Below are positions 25,758-34,542 of a DNA stretch of 64,000 bases, piece by piece. The position numbers were made by a program, and so were the translations under genes. Location: assembly GCF_000613405.1 (NCBI RefSeq), contig NZ_BAIX01000011.1, forward strand, positions 1 to 64,000, in the 5' to 3' direction. A model generated the notes under the pieces. It saw only the letters and a list, made by a program, of their open reading frames with translations. It was not told the origin of the DNA and did not search any database. How positions within the stretch are numbered: position 1 is the first letter of the stretch; every line of letters begins with the position of its first letter. Source of the DNA: Hoylesella enoeca JCM 12259 (lineage in GTDB: Bacteria; Bacteroidota; Bacteroidia; Bacteroidales; Bacteroidaceae).

Positions 25758-26125
25758 AAGGAACCGTGCAAAGCATTTTCAGCAAAGAAGAGATTATCCG
25801 CGTCAGCCTTTCCATCTATGACACGGACGGTCAGGAAGGGCTTTATGTTCCATTGTCCTCCTTTAAAGAGACCGGCAAGGAAATTCTTGGTTCAGCTACG
25901 CAGGGCGGAACGAACATCGTAGACAACACCACCTCTTCAACAGGTGTCAAGGGTTGGGCCAGCCAAGCTGTACAGAATGCCTCGCAGCAGGTGATGAATG
26001 CCGTAGGCAAAGTCATTCGCAGGAACAGGGTGAAGCTGAAGTATGGCACGCTCGTTTATCTGATAGACGGAAGCAGCAAGAGAAGAGACAAAGAAAGTAA
26101 AACGCTAACAAGAAAAATAAAAGAC
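25730..26125 (+). CDS. traM: TraM, C-terminal part (frameshifted gene)
   Basis: This contains the rest of the TraM domain (IIRVSLSIYDTDGQEGLYVP, later QAVQNASQQVMNAVGKV, then YGTLVYLIDG). In this frame there is no stop before traN, so TraM and TraN appear fused. An AAG-TAA just before the CGCTAACAAG intergenic motif would end TraM if one more base had been lost near 26070, which I think is likelier than a true fusion. Confidence 0.75.
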
Positions 26126-26974
26126 ATGAAAATTTTTAAGAAGAAAATCATTGCAGTCTTGGTAATGTGTACCTCTGTTCTAAGTGCACATGCACAAAAG
26201 ACTTATTCTGACATGGAAGTGTTGACGGTAAACGAAAAAGTTTCTACCATTGTCACGGCTTCCGAACCAATACGGCTGGTCGATATATCTACCGATTCTG
26301 TGATAGGTGATAAGCCTTTGGATAATGTGATACGTATAAAGCCCGTGTCTGGCAATCATGAAGATGGTGATGTATTGGGTATTGTTACAATTATCACCGA
26401 GCGTTACAGGGTTCAATATGCGCTCATCTATACACACCGTCTTGAAGAAGCCGTTTCAGATAAAGAAGTGGAGCTTGTGGAACGCAATGCTTTTCATAAT
26501 CCTGAAATAAGTATGTCTACTATCGACATGGCTTCTTATTGCATGAAAGTCTGGAACACTCCGGCCAAATACCGAAGTACATTCACCAAAAAGGATAAGA
26601 TGATTATGCGTTTAAATAATATCTATGTTGTCGGCGAGTACTTCTTCATTGATTTCTCCGTGGAGAACAAAACGAATCTGCCATTTGATATAGACGAATT
26701 GCGTGTAAAGCTCCAGGATAAGAAGCAGGAAAAGTCCACCAATGTACAGATTATTGAATTGAAACCTGCATTTATTCTTGACCGCTCTGTAAAGTTCAGA
26801 AAAGGTTATCGTAATGTGATCGTCCTGAAGAAGATGACATTCCCCAATGATAAGGTGCTTACATTGGAGTTGTCAGAGAAACAGATTAGCGGTCGGGCCA
26901 TTTCACTGAATTTGGATTATGAGGATGTATTAAGTGCCGATTCTTTCGACACGTTACTTTTGAAAGAACAATAA
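26126..26974 (+). CDS. traN: TraN (DUF4138), VirB9-like conjugation protein
   Basis: 282 aa from ATG 26126. A signal peptide (IIAVLVMCTSVLSAHAQK) is followed by a beta-rich domain with KVSTIVTASEPIRLVDIS and MRLNNIYVVGEYFFIDFSVEN, typical of TraN proteins that form the outer part of the channel with TraM. The upstream CGCTAACAAGAAAAA motif and the signal peptide support this start, although the frame is open upstream into traM. Confidence 0.85.
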   Translation: MKIFKKKIIAVLVMCTSVLSAHAQKTYSDMEVLTVNEKVSTIVTASEPIRLVDISTDSVIGDKPLDNVIRIKPVSGNHEDGDVLGIVTIITERYRVQYALIYTHRLEEAVSDKEVELVERNAFHNPEISMSTIDMASYCMKVWNTPAKYRSTFTKKDKMIMRLNNIYVVGEYFFIDFSVENKTNLPFDIDELRVKLQDKKQEKSTNVQIIELKPAFILDRSVKFRKGYRNVIVLKKMTFPNDKVLTLELSEKQISGRAISLNLDYEDVLSADSFDTLLLKEQ

Positions 26975-26987
26975 GAAAGGGAGCGTT

Positions 26988-27521
26988 ATGAAAATCCATA
27001 AAGAGTTTTTCCATTTTCTGTCTTCAAGGGCAATAGTTTTTTTTCTTTTCAGTCTGTTTGGCGTCTCTGCTATGGGGCAGGGACATGGTAACCATTTAAT
27101 GGTTGGCATAGGGGCATCCTACCCGAAAGGATTTGAAGCTACACTGGCATATGAGCATGAAATGAACTATCACAACGCAATGGAGTATTTTGCGAACTAC
27201 TACATTCAGTATGAGACTGACCCTGAAGCAGGTTATGTCACCAAGAAATCTTTTTGGCACAATTACAATATTTGGAATGTCGGTTTTGCCTATAAGCCCT
27301 GCGTGACACGTGGCCGTAACCATCATGGCAACATCAGAATCGGTGTGAGTGGCGGCAGTGACTTGCACAAGTTTGTCGGTGTTGGGTCTCTTGGCTACGA
27401 ACATACCTTCAATCTCTATAATGGCTGGAGTGTTTTCTTTCAGGTAAAGGAAGATGTAACGATGCGAGGCAAGGATTTATTCCGTACCGGTGGAGCCGTC
27501 GGCGTTAAGATTCCATTATAA
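26988..27521 (+). CDS. traO: TraO, outer-membrane conjugation protein
   Basis: 177 aa. A signal peptide (IVFFLFSLFGVSAMGQG) is followed by short beta-strand-like repeats such as HLMVGIGASYPKGFEATLAY, ending GGAVGVKIPL. This small beta-barrel-like pattern and the position after traN are those of TraO. It likely anchors or lines the exit of the mating channel. Confidence 0.8.
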   Translation: MKIHKEFFHFLSSRAIVFFLFSLFGVSAMGQGHGNHLMVGIGASYPKGFEATLAYEHEMNYHNAMEYFANYYIQYETDPEAGYVTKKSFWHNYNIWNVGFAYKPCVTRGRNHHGNIRIGVSGGSDLHKFVGVGSLGYEHTFNLYNGWSVFFQVKEDVTMRGKDLFRTGGAVGVKIPL

Positions 27522-27533
27522 ACAAAGATAGAT

Positions 27534-28307
27534 ATGAACATATACAAAATGCTTATGGCGATTATGCGTGTGATAAGACTTTCTCGCAGGATCATGCGTG
27601 TCTCTTATAGAGTACGCCACCAGTCTTCACATAAGAGATTTCGCCACAAAAACAGAGCAGTATGGGGACTTGCCGTATTGGTTGTTCTCATGGCTTTTAG
27701 TTCATGTGACGATTATCAGCCTGCCGACAATGCAATCCATGTAGGATATATCTTGTGTGAGAACCATAGTTGTATGGATCCGGAGACCTACTTTTCTCAA
27801 ACTACCCATAAGGCCGTGGGGGTTGTTTTTGCAGAACAGACGGAAGACCATCCGCTCATGGCAGTCATGTTGAAAGAGCTTAATGAAGTCTTCTGTGATT
27901 CTGTTGGCCTTTCCAACGGAACGAGCGGCAGCCTTACCGCTTTTGACGGCTCTGCCAATACACGAGCCATGCAGAAGAGTTATAATGCCGGGACAAAGAA
28001 AGGCAGCCCGCTGGCCATGAAGCTCTTTACTTTCCATGCTGGTGGTCAGAGTGACTTCTTACCCAGCGTTGCGGAACAGCGTCTACTGAATGTCTCTGCC
28101 AGAAGCATCAATCCCGTCATAGAAAGATTAGGTGGTACGCCGATAGCTTTAGATGGAGACTGTTGGTATTGGACTTCCACTGAAGTAAGCGAAAATAGCG
28201 GTTTACAAGCATGGCTTTGCTCCTCTGCCAACGGTGGTATCATAGAGACCCCGAAGACGGAAAGCCATAAGGCACGTGCGATCGTTCAAATAAAATATTC
28301 TAACTAA
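27534..28307 (+). CDS. Lipoprotein with DUF1566-like C-terminal domain
   Basis: 257 aa. An unusually long basic N-terminus precedes a lipoprotein signal (VLVVLMAFSSCDD, lipobox cysteine near residue 60). The C-terminal block DGDCWYWTSTEVSEN resembles the 'YWSSTE' motif of DUF1566/Lcl-like domains seen in surface adhesins. An earlier in-frame start may be false, since internal ATGs at 27549 and 27558 leave a more normal leader. It may be a surface adhesin for mating-pair formation (inference). Confidence 0.65.
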   Translation: MNIYKMLMAIMRVIRLSRRIMRVSYRVRHQSSHKRFRHKNRAVWGLAVLVVLMAFSSCDDYQPADNAIHVGYILCENHSCMDPETYFSQTTHKAVGVVFAEQTEDHPLMAVMLKELNEVFCDSVGLSNGTSGSLTAFDGSANTRAMQKSYNAGTKKGSPLAMKLFTFHAGGQSDFLPSVAEQRLLNVSARSINPVIERLGGTPIALDGDCWYWTSTEVSENSGLQAWLCSSANGGIIETPKTESHKARAIVQIKYSN

Positions 28308-28321
28308 AAATACAGAAGATT

Positions 28322-28924
28322 ATGGGCTGGATGAAAGAACTTGGTAAAGCAGCCGCCAAAGTTGCAGAAAAGCCGCTTGCCAAGGTAGGAGTTAAGTTTG
28401 CAGAGAAATCAGCGGAAAGTGCCGAAAAATCTGTCGGTAGGGCTTTGGCCAATGCAGCTATGAAGGAAGGGCGTTATGCCAGCAAGGCCAACTATACCAA
28501 GTGGATAGAGTCCATGGGAGGCAAGGCGACCAAGGTGGAGTCAGGTTTTAAGAGTTGGGAAAAAAGCCTGCCCCAATTCAAGACCGGTTTCAAGTCTGCC
28601 GAGCATATCGGATCTAAAACCGCTCAAAAGACAGAACGAATCATGGTCGATGGCACCAAGGCAACCGGACAGGGTGTTGTCCATTCTACAAAAGCAGCTG
28701 AAAAGGTTGCTGAAGAGACAGCGAAAAAAGCAGCCCTTATCAATAAGGAGACACTTAAGAATGCGGCAAAGGTTGGTTGGCGCGAAGGTGGAAAGGTAAT
28801 CAATAAGACAGCCGGATGGGCAGGTCAATATGCAAAATATTCGGCAAACCACCCTGTGGCAAGCCTTATTCTTTCTTCCGTTGCCTACCGCCAGCTGACA
28901 GGCGCACCCTGCTACCGGACATGA
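28322..28924 (+). CDS. Ala/Lys-rich tra-operon protein, N-terminal part (frameshifted gene)
   Basis: 200 aa of Lys/Ala-rich amphipathic helices (AAKVAEKPLAKVGVKFAEKS and following). At the C-run 28907-28909 one C seems missing. With it, the sequence reads QLTGAPLLPDMMKSLGG and runs into the next piece. The intact product would be about 445 aa (28322-29658). Function unknown. Confidence 0.65.
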   Translation: MGWMKELGKAAAKVAEKPLAKVGVKFAEKSAESAEKSVGRALANAAMKEGRYASKANYTKWIESMGGKATKVESGFKSWEKSLPQFKTGFKSAEHIGSKTAQKTERIMVDGTKATGQGVVHSTKAAEKVAEETAKKAALINKETLKNAAKVGWREGGKVINKTAGWAGQYAKYSANHPVASLILSSVAYRQLTGAPCYRT

Positions 28925-29658
28925 TGAAGTCCTTAGGCGGTGAGGATGCTGCCAAAAAAGGTCTTGTCGGTGTTCTTGGAGAAACGACATTGGGCAAGAA
29001 AGTGGACGGTCAAGGAAACGAGGTCGGCATGGTCGCAAATCTGACGGATGTCCTTTTCGGTGATGGCACTTATGGGAAGGTCAGTTCCGGGGTAGGTTCC
29101 GTTGCAGGTGAAGCTGCCGGGGTATATCAAGGCGTTAAAGGCGGCGTTTCCTCTGTCTTGGGTGAAGGGGCTCATCTCTACGAGACAGGTAAAGAGCAGA
29201 TTGGTCAGTATTTTTCGGGTAATGGTATGGTATCGAACGGCAACGGAGGTTACTATGATCCCACGACTCCCCAATATCCGTCAACATCCCAAATAATGGG
29301 CTTGGGAATGACACAAGGTGTTCCACAACAAGGAGGACTTACAGGTACGATGGTGAACGGTGTACATTCCATTGCCAATGAACTTACGGGAGGCAATGTC
29401 TCAAAGATGAATTTAGCATCCCTGGCACTTTCATCTTACATGATGTTCGGGCCTTTTGGTTGGCTTGGCAAGATGGCCAGTCTGATGTTGGGCGGTATGA
29501 CCATGCGCAACATCAACCATCGACAATCGGAGAGCCAGCCTATGCAGCAGATGCAACGTTATGCTGCCGCACCAGCTGTATCAGCAGGACAGTCTGTATC
29601 ACAGGTAGATTTCCCAGTATCGGAAGAACCGGTGGTGCGACGCTCCCGTGGAATATGA
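28921..29658 (+). CDS. Ala/Lys-rich tra-operon protein, C-terminal part (frameshifted gene)
   Basis: It continues the previous ORF. It has a Gly/Val-rich region (GKVSSGVGSVAGEAAGVYQG), a hydrophobic segment (SYMMFGPFGWLGKMASLMLGG) and a disordered Gln/Ser tail. The membrane-interacting segments suggest a channel or envelope role, but no family is recognised. Confidence 0.6.
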   Translation: MMKSLGGEDAAKKGLVGVLGETTLGKKVDGQGNEVGMVANLTDVLFGDGTYGKVSSGVGSVAGEAAGVYQGVKGGVSSVLGEGAHLYETGKEQIGQYFSGNGMVSNGNGGYYDPTTPQYPSTSQIMGLGMTQGVPQQGGLTGTMVNGVHSIANELTGGNVSKMNLASLALSSYMMFGPFGWLGKMASLMLGGMTMRNINHRQSESQPMQQMQRYAAAPAVSAGQSVSQVDFPVSEEPVVRRSRGI

Positions 29659-29691
29659 AGTTAAAAATTAACAAGCTAACAAGTATAATAT

Positions 29692-30231
29692 ATGAACGCA
29701 ACAGATTATAAGGACATGCTCATGGAGTCCGCAAGCGGCTTCATGATGCCTTTTGCTTTAGACGAAAAAGAAGAGCTGAATGTCATCCTCCCTTTCGGTG
29801 AACAGACCCATCCCAAGACAGGAGAGAAGTTTCAGCACCAAGGTGTTGATTATGCCGTCAAGGACAAACCCTTGTATGCCATCGCAAGCGGCATGGTCAT
29901 TGGTGCCGGGCATGATGCGGTTCATGAGAACTATATCATCACCAGATACGGTAAATACGAGGTTACCTATGGGCACATTTCCGAGGCCTACACTCCCTAT
30001 GGTACGAATGTAAAGGCCGGGCAAGAGATTGCCCATGCCGGTGAGTTCCTGCACATGGGAGTCCGATTTAACGGCAAAGAGCTTGACCCTGACAATTTTA
30101 TTGCCATGATTTGGGCAAACATACAGCAGTTGGCCGCCATGGGTATTACCCATCAGCTACAGCCGAAGTCCTGGGGAACAAGAAGATTGTCACCAAGTAT
30201 GACGATTGTCAGGATGAGATCATGGCATTGA
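29692..30231 (+). CDS. Degenerate LytM/M23 peptidase-like protein, part 1 (twice frameshifted gene)
   Basis: Residues about 35-130 follow the LytM fold: KFQHQGVDYAVKD (HxxxD zinc motif), YIITRYGKYEVTYGHISE, then VKAGQEIAHAGEFLHMGV. The usual GPHLHF is EFLHM here, so the first His of HxH is lost and peptidase activity is doubtful. The frame breaks at the G-run 30141-30143 (one G missing gives AMGYYPSATAEVLG). The start follows AAGCTAACAAGTATAAT. Confidence 0.7.
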   Translation: MNATDYKDMLMESASGFMMPFALDEKEELNVILPFGEQTHPKTGEKFQHQGVDYAVKDKPLYAIASGMVIGAGHDAVHENYIITRYGKYEVTYGHISEAYTPYGTNVKAGQEIAHAGEFLHMGVRFNGKELDPDNFIAMIWANIQQLAAMGITHQLQPKSWGTRRLSPSMTIVRMRSWH

Positions 30232-30542
30232 TGCTCCGTTGGCTGCCCACTTACATGAACGAACTTCGTACAAAGGCCTATACGCCTCCTAAAAAGATGG
30301 AAGCATCGCTGAAGAATATCCTCTCGAAAGCTGCCGACAAGAACTACTTTTACGAGACGATTCCCGACTTGGGCAATCCTTTAGGATTATCCGGGCGTAG
30401 TGCCCCTTTGGTAGAGAAGATTCAGGAAATCCTGATAGAGGACTTTCTTGGATTCTTGGCCGTCCGTCAAGGTATCTATCCCCAGTCGTGGGACGAGTCT
30501 CAAAAAAAAAACTTTCTGAAGAAGCTGCCGCCAACGGATTGA
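30141..30542 (+). CDS. LytM-like protein, part 2 (twice frameshifted gene)
   Basis: Middle segment of the same gene: GYYPSATAEVLGNKKIVTK, then DEIMALMLRWLPTYMNELR and further helical sequence. The frame breaks again at an A10 run (30502-30511). Eleven A's would read SQKKKLSEEAAANGLMEDP and join part 3. Confidence 0.6.
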   Translation, partial: GYYPSATAEVLGNKKIVTKYDDCQDEIMALMLRWLPTYMNELRTKAYTPPKKMEASLKNILSKAADKNYFYETIPDLGNPLGLSGRSAPLVEKIQEILIEDFLGFLAVRQGIYPQSWDESQKKNFLKKLPPTD

Positions 30543-30826
30543 TGGAGGATCCTTTGCAAAATCTTGAAATAGACATTCATAGTTACGACATCAGCCGTGA
30601 GGCATCCATCTACTTCGACACGACGGGGACTCGCTGTTGGACGAAGGCATGGTTCAATGGCAGGGAGAAAGGAGAGAAATCAATAGAGATCACTCGCCAG
30701 CTGGCAGTAAAGTTCATCAATGACGAAATCTTGTTGGATGATTGGCTCGCACGTTTCTATCCCAAACAGATGAACGTCTGCCACAAGGCTATCGAGCAGG
30801 CACGCAAACAGTTATTAGGTATATAA
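30512..30826 (+). CDS. LytM-like protein, part 3 (twice frameshifted gene)
   Basis: C-terminal segment (LSEEAAANGLMEDPLQNLE ... HKAIEQARKQLLGI), with no recognised domain. The whole repaired gene, 29692-30826, would encode about 378 aa. The A10 tract could also be a natural slippage site, but the other breaks in this window make a lost base simpler. Confidence 0.55.
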   Translation, partial: LSEEAAANGLMEDPLQNLEIDIHSYDISREASIYFDTTGTRCWTKAWFNGREKGEKSIEITRQLAVKFINDEILLDDWLARFYPKQMNVCHKAIEQARKQLLGI

Positions 30827-30836
30827 AAACCATCAC

Positions 30837-31916
30837 ATGGCACGTAATAATCAACATTTCGGAGAGTTGGAGTATTGTTTTAACCAATACTTCAGCAAGT
30901 ATTGTGCTCCTGTCATCGCCAAGGATTACAGATATTATCACCGTAAGCAGACAGAAGAGTTCTATAAGGCCTACAATGAAATGCCGGCTAATATCGGTGC
31001 CGGATCCGTCATGCAAGGAATGATACGTGTACAGACTGCAAATGTGAACGCATCGTCTTCAGGGAAATGGAACAAAAAAAATCTCGACGATTTTATTGGT
31101 GGGGTCGTAAACAAGATTGTTGCCGGCAAGAACTTCCAAAAGGACTGGGGGCATTTGATAGACAGGTATCGGGAATCTCTTATCGCCAAGTTAGGAACAA
31201 AAGGCTACATAAGAGTTGAGGAGGAGTTGGAAAAGGTGGAAAAACGGAAATTCGTCGATCCCGCAGTCCACTATGGACAGATTCGTTTTATGGAGCTGCT
31301 CAAAGAGCATTTGGCCAGAACCGATATGCCCAAGTCCTCTTTGGAATATATCCTGAAAGAGGGTGCCAACAGTTCTATTATGATGACATTGGCCGGTAGG
31401 TTCATGCGTGGTCGCGACCTCTCACCTGCAGAAGAAGAGAATCGTGAGCTGGGCAATAAACTCTATAAGCCGTCAAAAGTGGAGAAAGCCGGGGCTTTTG
31501 CCTTTGGAGCTGTTATAGACGCACCGGCATTGGATGTTGTCGGTTCTGTAGCTGCCGTACCATTGAAAGCTGCTGCCAAGGGAGCAGCCGGATATGCCCT
31601 GAAGGGAGGTGCGGTAAAATTCGGAGGTTGGCTGGAAGAAAAGGCCGCTTATAAAGTAGCTACTAAAGCTTCCTATGTAAAAGGATTGATTTCAGGTGCA
31701 GCTGTCGATGCCGGATTCAACTATTGGGCTTCTTCCAAAATCAGCCTTGATGCAGCCAAGAAGCAGTACAGCAAAGCGGTTTTCGGCAATGAGGATACAT
31801 TGGGGAAATACCAAAAGGGTGCATTGGGATATAGGAAGAGCGGTACCGAATACATTTCCAATGTAAATGATGGCTTGGGTAAAAAAATCAAGGTTGCCCC
31901 GATACGCCTCATGTGA
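30837..31916 (+). CDS. Tra-operon protein with amphipathic/membrane segments
   Basis: 359 aa. The first 220 residues are charged and helical. The later part (about 225-305) is Ala/Gly-rich and hydrophobic (FAFGAVIDAPALDVVGSVAA, AAKGAAGYALKGGAVKFGGW). It resembles in composition the product of 28322-29658. The last codons overlap the next gene (GTGA). Function unknown. Confidence 0.6.
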   Translation: MARNNQHFGELEYCFNQYFSKYCAPVIAKDYRYYHRKQTEEFYKAYNEMPANIGAGSVMQGMIRVQTANVNASSSGKWNKKNLDDFIGGVVNKIVAGKNFQKDWGHLIDRYRESLIAKLGTKGYIRVEEELEKVEKRKFVDPAVHYGQIRFMELLKEHLARTDMPKSSLEYILKEGANSSIMMTLAGRFMRGRDLSPAEEENRELGNKLYKPSKVEKAGAFAFGAVIDAPALDVVGSVAAVPLKAAAKGAAGYALKGGAVKFGGWLEEKAAYKVATKASYVKGLISGAAVDAGFNYWASSKISLDAAKKQYSKAVFGNEDTLGKYQKGALGYRKSGTEYISNVNDGLGKKIKVAPIRLM

Positions 31917-33067
31917 GTGATTCCGTCACTCATAAAGATTCTGGTCAGTTATTGACAGCGACAAATGGCAATTCAAGAAAGCTCTTGAAAACCATTACCA
32001 CAGCGTTAAGCCATCAGGCTCTGCCTTACGATAGCCGCGCACCCATCCCCGCTTGGATGCTAAACAAGACAGCCAAACAATGCCGTGCTTTTGCCACCTC
32101 GTTTTTTTCCATTGCCAAGCAGATGTCGACACAAGGTTTGCCGGTTTGGAATCTGAATGGCAGAAATATGACACTTGCACAAGTCTCACAGCGTGCCGGC
32201 GATTATGCAAGGGCTGCTGTTCAGATAGACAAGATAAATGCCGAGAAACAAGTGGCAAGAGCTGCGGTATATAGCCGGAATCACCAGGATTCGAGACAAG
32301 AGAAAAGAGATCATTATGACACTGGGGCATATAACGCTGTCAGTCAATCTGCCTCGCAGCCTGTTGTTTCAAGTGCAGTGTCCTCTTCAGAACCATTAAA
32401 CACCCAACATTATCAAGACATGGCCATGGGGACGCAACAAATAAAAAATCCAATGTCAGAGACTTCTCCTTATTCCAATATGCTCCAGACATCAGGATGG
32501 GGTAAATATTTGGATAATGCAGGGTTGAATGGATTTAGTGATGTGACAAAGAACCTTGGCTATGTCTTTGCAATGCTTCCTGATATGCTTATCAGTATGT
32601 TTACAGGAAAATCTTCCTCGTTCACCATAGGGAACAACATACTACCTTTAGCAGCAGTTGCCGCTGGAATGTTCAGCCATAATCCACTGTTAAAGCTCAT
32701 GCTGATGGGTTTTGGAGGTGTCAATCTCTTGAACAATGCCGGCCACGAAGCCTTAGGCCTATCCACTCCTAAAGCCACTCCAAGAAACTACAAGCAATAT
32801 GCCGACGAACCTCTCAATCCAAGATTAAATAATGTTTTTATGAAAGGCCGTTCTTTGATTGCAGATATAGACAATCGACCTGTTGTCATTAACATTTCTG
32901 ACACGGCTGTCGACGCATATGAGAAAAAAGCCATACCTTTAAACACGTTAGCAAATGCCGTATTAAGGAAGTATGACGAGAACAGATCCGTGGCTTCAAA
33001 CACTTATGACAAGAGTTTGGCAGCATTAGAGAGTCAGGAACAACAGCGTAGTTATGGATTGAAATAG
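31913..33067 (+). CDS. Last protein of the tra operon, hypothetical
   Basis: 384 aa from a GTG start that overlaps the previous stop by four bases. A hydrophobic stretch lies near residues 220-270 (NILPLAAVAAGMFSHNPLLK, then LMLMGFGGVNLL). The remainder is polar and disordered. Similar order (polar start, Gly/Ala hydrophobic core) is seen in two other genes of this operon end. It is followed by a terminator. Confidence 0.6.
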   Translation: MSDSVTHKDSGQLLTATNGNSRKLLKTITTALSHQALPYDSRAPIPAWMLNKTAKQCRAFATSFFSIAKQMSTQGLPVWNLNGRNMTLAQVSQRAGDYARAAVQIDKINAEKQVARAAVYSRNHQDSRQEKRDHYDTGAYNAVSQSASQPVVSSAVSSSEPLNTQHYQDMAMGTQQIKNPMSETSPYSNMLQTSGWGKYLDNAGLNGFSDVTKNLGYVFAMLPDMLISMFTGKSSSFTIGNNILPLAAVAAGMFSHNPLLKLMLMGFGGVNLLNNAGHEALGLSTPKATPRNYKQYADEPLNPRLNNVFMKGRSLIADIDNRPVVINISDTAVDAYEKKAIPLNTLANAVLRKYDENRSVASNTYDKSLAALESQEQQRSYGLK

Positions 33068-33095
33068 ATTTTGTTTACAATATTACTTGTTAGCG

Positions 33096-33138
33096 GCCCC
33101 TGCTGGCGTAGTTAGTTGCGTCGGTGGGGGCTTTATTT
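33096..33138 (+). terminator. Terminator of the tra operon
   Basis: GCCCC (33096-33100) pairs with GGGGC (33127-33131), with partial inner pairing, followed by TTTATTT. It lies 29 bp after the last tra gene and before converging minus-strand genes. Confidence 0.65.
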
Positions 33139-33207
33139 ATGCACAAAAAAGATTGGGTCGGAGTTCTACTTCACAACCATATAATAGCAGCTTACAAGTG
33201 GAGTAGC

Positions 33208-33657
33208 TTATTTATAATCTACTTTTAAAGTCTGTTCACTTAGATTTAGTTGAACTTTTGGAGCTACTTCTTCATAGGTTGTGTTTGCTTTTACAAGTTT
33301 CTCCAATTCTTCGAAAGAGGTTTTTCGCCTAACAATCCAATTTCCTATACCCGCAGCGGTTCTTGGCTCAAGCAATTCCCATCCTTGTACCTCTAAATAT
33401 GCCAGCCCTTCCATCATATTTCTGACAACAACATATTTACCTTCGCTATTTTTTAAGATACTTGGGCGTTGCTGACCGTTTTCTCCTGGTGATATTAAAA
33501 TAACGAAGCATGGTTCTCCCGTAGCTTTATTTGCCCATCTCACCTCAATCGAAGCATAAATATAGTAATTTTGTAAAACCTTAGAGTTTGTCTGTGCCCC
33601 ACTTGACATTGTCCAGCACATCATCATCATTATAAGAAATAATTTCAGCTTCTTCAT
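33208..33657 (-). CDS. Secreted hypothetical protein
   Basis: 149 aa. A signal peptide (KLFLIMMMMCWTMSSGAQ) is followed by a compact domain with PSILKNSEGKYVVVRNMM and GWELLEPRTAAG. I do not recognise the family, though the GKYVVVRNMMEGLAYLEVQGWE pattern looks like a DUF4177-type small domain. It is the most distal of the minus-strand genes here. Confidence 0.6.
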   Translation of the reverse strand: MKKLKLFLIMMMMCWTMSSGAQTNSKVLQNYYIYASIEVRWANKATGEPCFVILISPGENGQQRPSILKNSEGKYVVVRNMMEGLAYLEVQGWELLEPRTAAGIGNWIVRRKTSFEELEKLVKANTTYEEVAPKVQLNLSEQTLKVDYK

Positions 33658-33721
33658 CGTGTTGTATATAAAAAGTTATGAGTACGCCGATTAAAGCGTA
33701 CCCACTGGTTAATGATTCTCG

Positions 33722-33871
33722 TTAAAACAATTTCTTGTGATTGTCGTGTGACCATCCCATAGCATCCTTGTAGTTGCTATTCTTCTTTCCGCCTTTTCGA
33801 CGGGTGTCACCACCCACAATAGCTTTCAATCCTGCTCCCAATATCAGAGCCGATGCTACTAATTCTAACAT
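33722..33871 (-). CDS. Small basic hypothetical protein
   Basis: A 49-aa ORF (ATG complement at 33869-33871, stop complement 33722-33724). A hydrophobic N-terminus (MLELVASALILGAGLKAIVGG) is followed by a very basic region (RRKGGKKNS) and SHDNHKKLF. It lies between two minus-strand genes with suitable spacing. Translation is plausible but unproven. Confidence 0.4.
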   Translation of the reverse strand: MLELVASALILGAGLKAIVGGDTRRKGGKKNSNYKDAMGWSHDNHKKLF

Positions 33872-33914
33872 AGTATGTTTCCTTTCTTTTTATTTGAGTT
33901 TCACTTATTTTTGT

Positions 33915-34160
33915 CTATACTTTAAGTCCTTCTGACCGTTCCGTCTCCAATTCCAATTTCGCCTCCGGGTTTAACGCCAACAGCATTTGTATTCTGTCTT
34001 GCAGTCTCCCGATGGTTTTTCGGATATCAACCACATTGTCTTCAGGTATTTCTTTGAGTTCACGGATAATCTCCATGTATGAGTTTATCTGTCCCATCGT
34101 ATATGTGACGGACAATGTGTTCTCAATATGTTCTCTGTCAACTTCAATTTCAAATGCCAT
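33915..34160 (-). CDS. Hypothetical helical protein
   Basis: 81 aa, acidic and helical (NSYMEIIRELKEIPEDN, RKTIGRLQDRIQMLLALNP). It lies 22 bp downstream of the antitoxin gene and may be co-transcribed with it. Function unknown. Confidence 0.55.
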   Translation of the reverse strand: MAFEIEVDREHIENTLSVTYTMGQINSYMEIIRELKEIPEDNVVDIRKTIGRLQDRIQMLLALNPEAKLELETERSEGLKV

Positions 34161-34182
34161 AATCGTTCTTCCGTTTTATTGG

Positions 34183-34542
34183 TTATAAACTTAGCATTGC
34201 TTCAGGCATGATGTCGAGCACCCTGCAAATCTCTCCTGCCGTGGCCAAAGTCGGTTCGCTCTTTCCCTGGGTGAAGTCGCTTATCCTGCTGGTGCTTAGT
34301 CCTACGGCCTGGGACAGTTCTTTTTGTGTCATTCCCTTAGCTTTCAGCCCTTGCTTTATGACTTCTGCAAGCGTGAGTTTCTCTATTGGGTGATGCTTTT
34401 TCTCATATTCTTCCACAAAAGTACTCATGATAGACAGCTCCATACTCTCCGGTGATGTCGGCAGCGTCGTGTCAGTGACAACCTCCAACAGTTCCTCCAC
34501 CCGTCTTTGGGCATACTTATATTGAGCCTCTGATATTTTCAT
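34183..34542 (-). CDS. HigA-like antitoxin with XRE HTH domain
   Basis: 119 aa. A helical N-terminal half (about residues 1-50) is followed by an XRE/Cro HTH (about 57-112: TQKELSQAVGLSTSRISDF, then PTLATAGEICRVLDI). Its start overlaps the end of the toxin gene by four bases. In the HigBA arrangement the toxin gene comes first and the antitoxin represses the shared promoter. Confidence 0.8.
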   Translation of the reverse strand: MKISEAQYKYAQRRVEELLEVVTDTTLPTSPESMELSIMSTFVEEYEKKHHPIEKLTLAEVIKQGLKAKGMTQKELSQAVGLSTSRISDFTQGKSEPTLATAGEICRVLDIMPEAMLSL

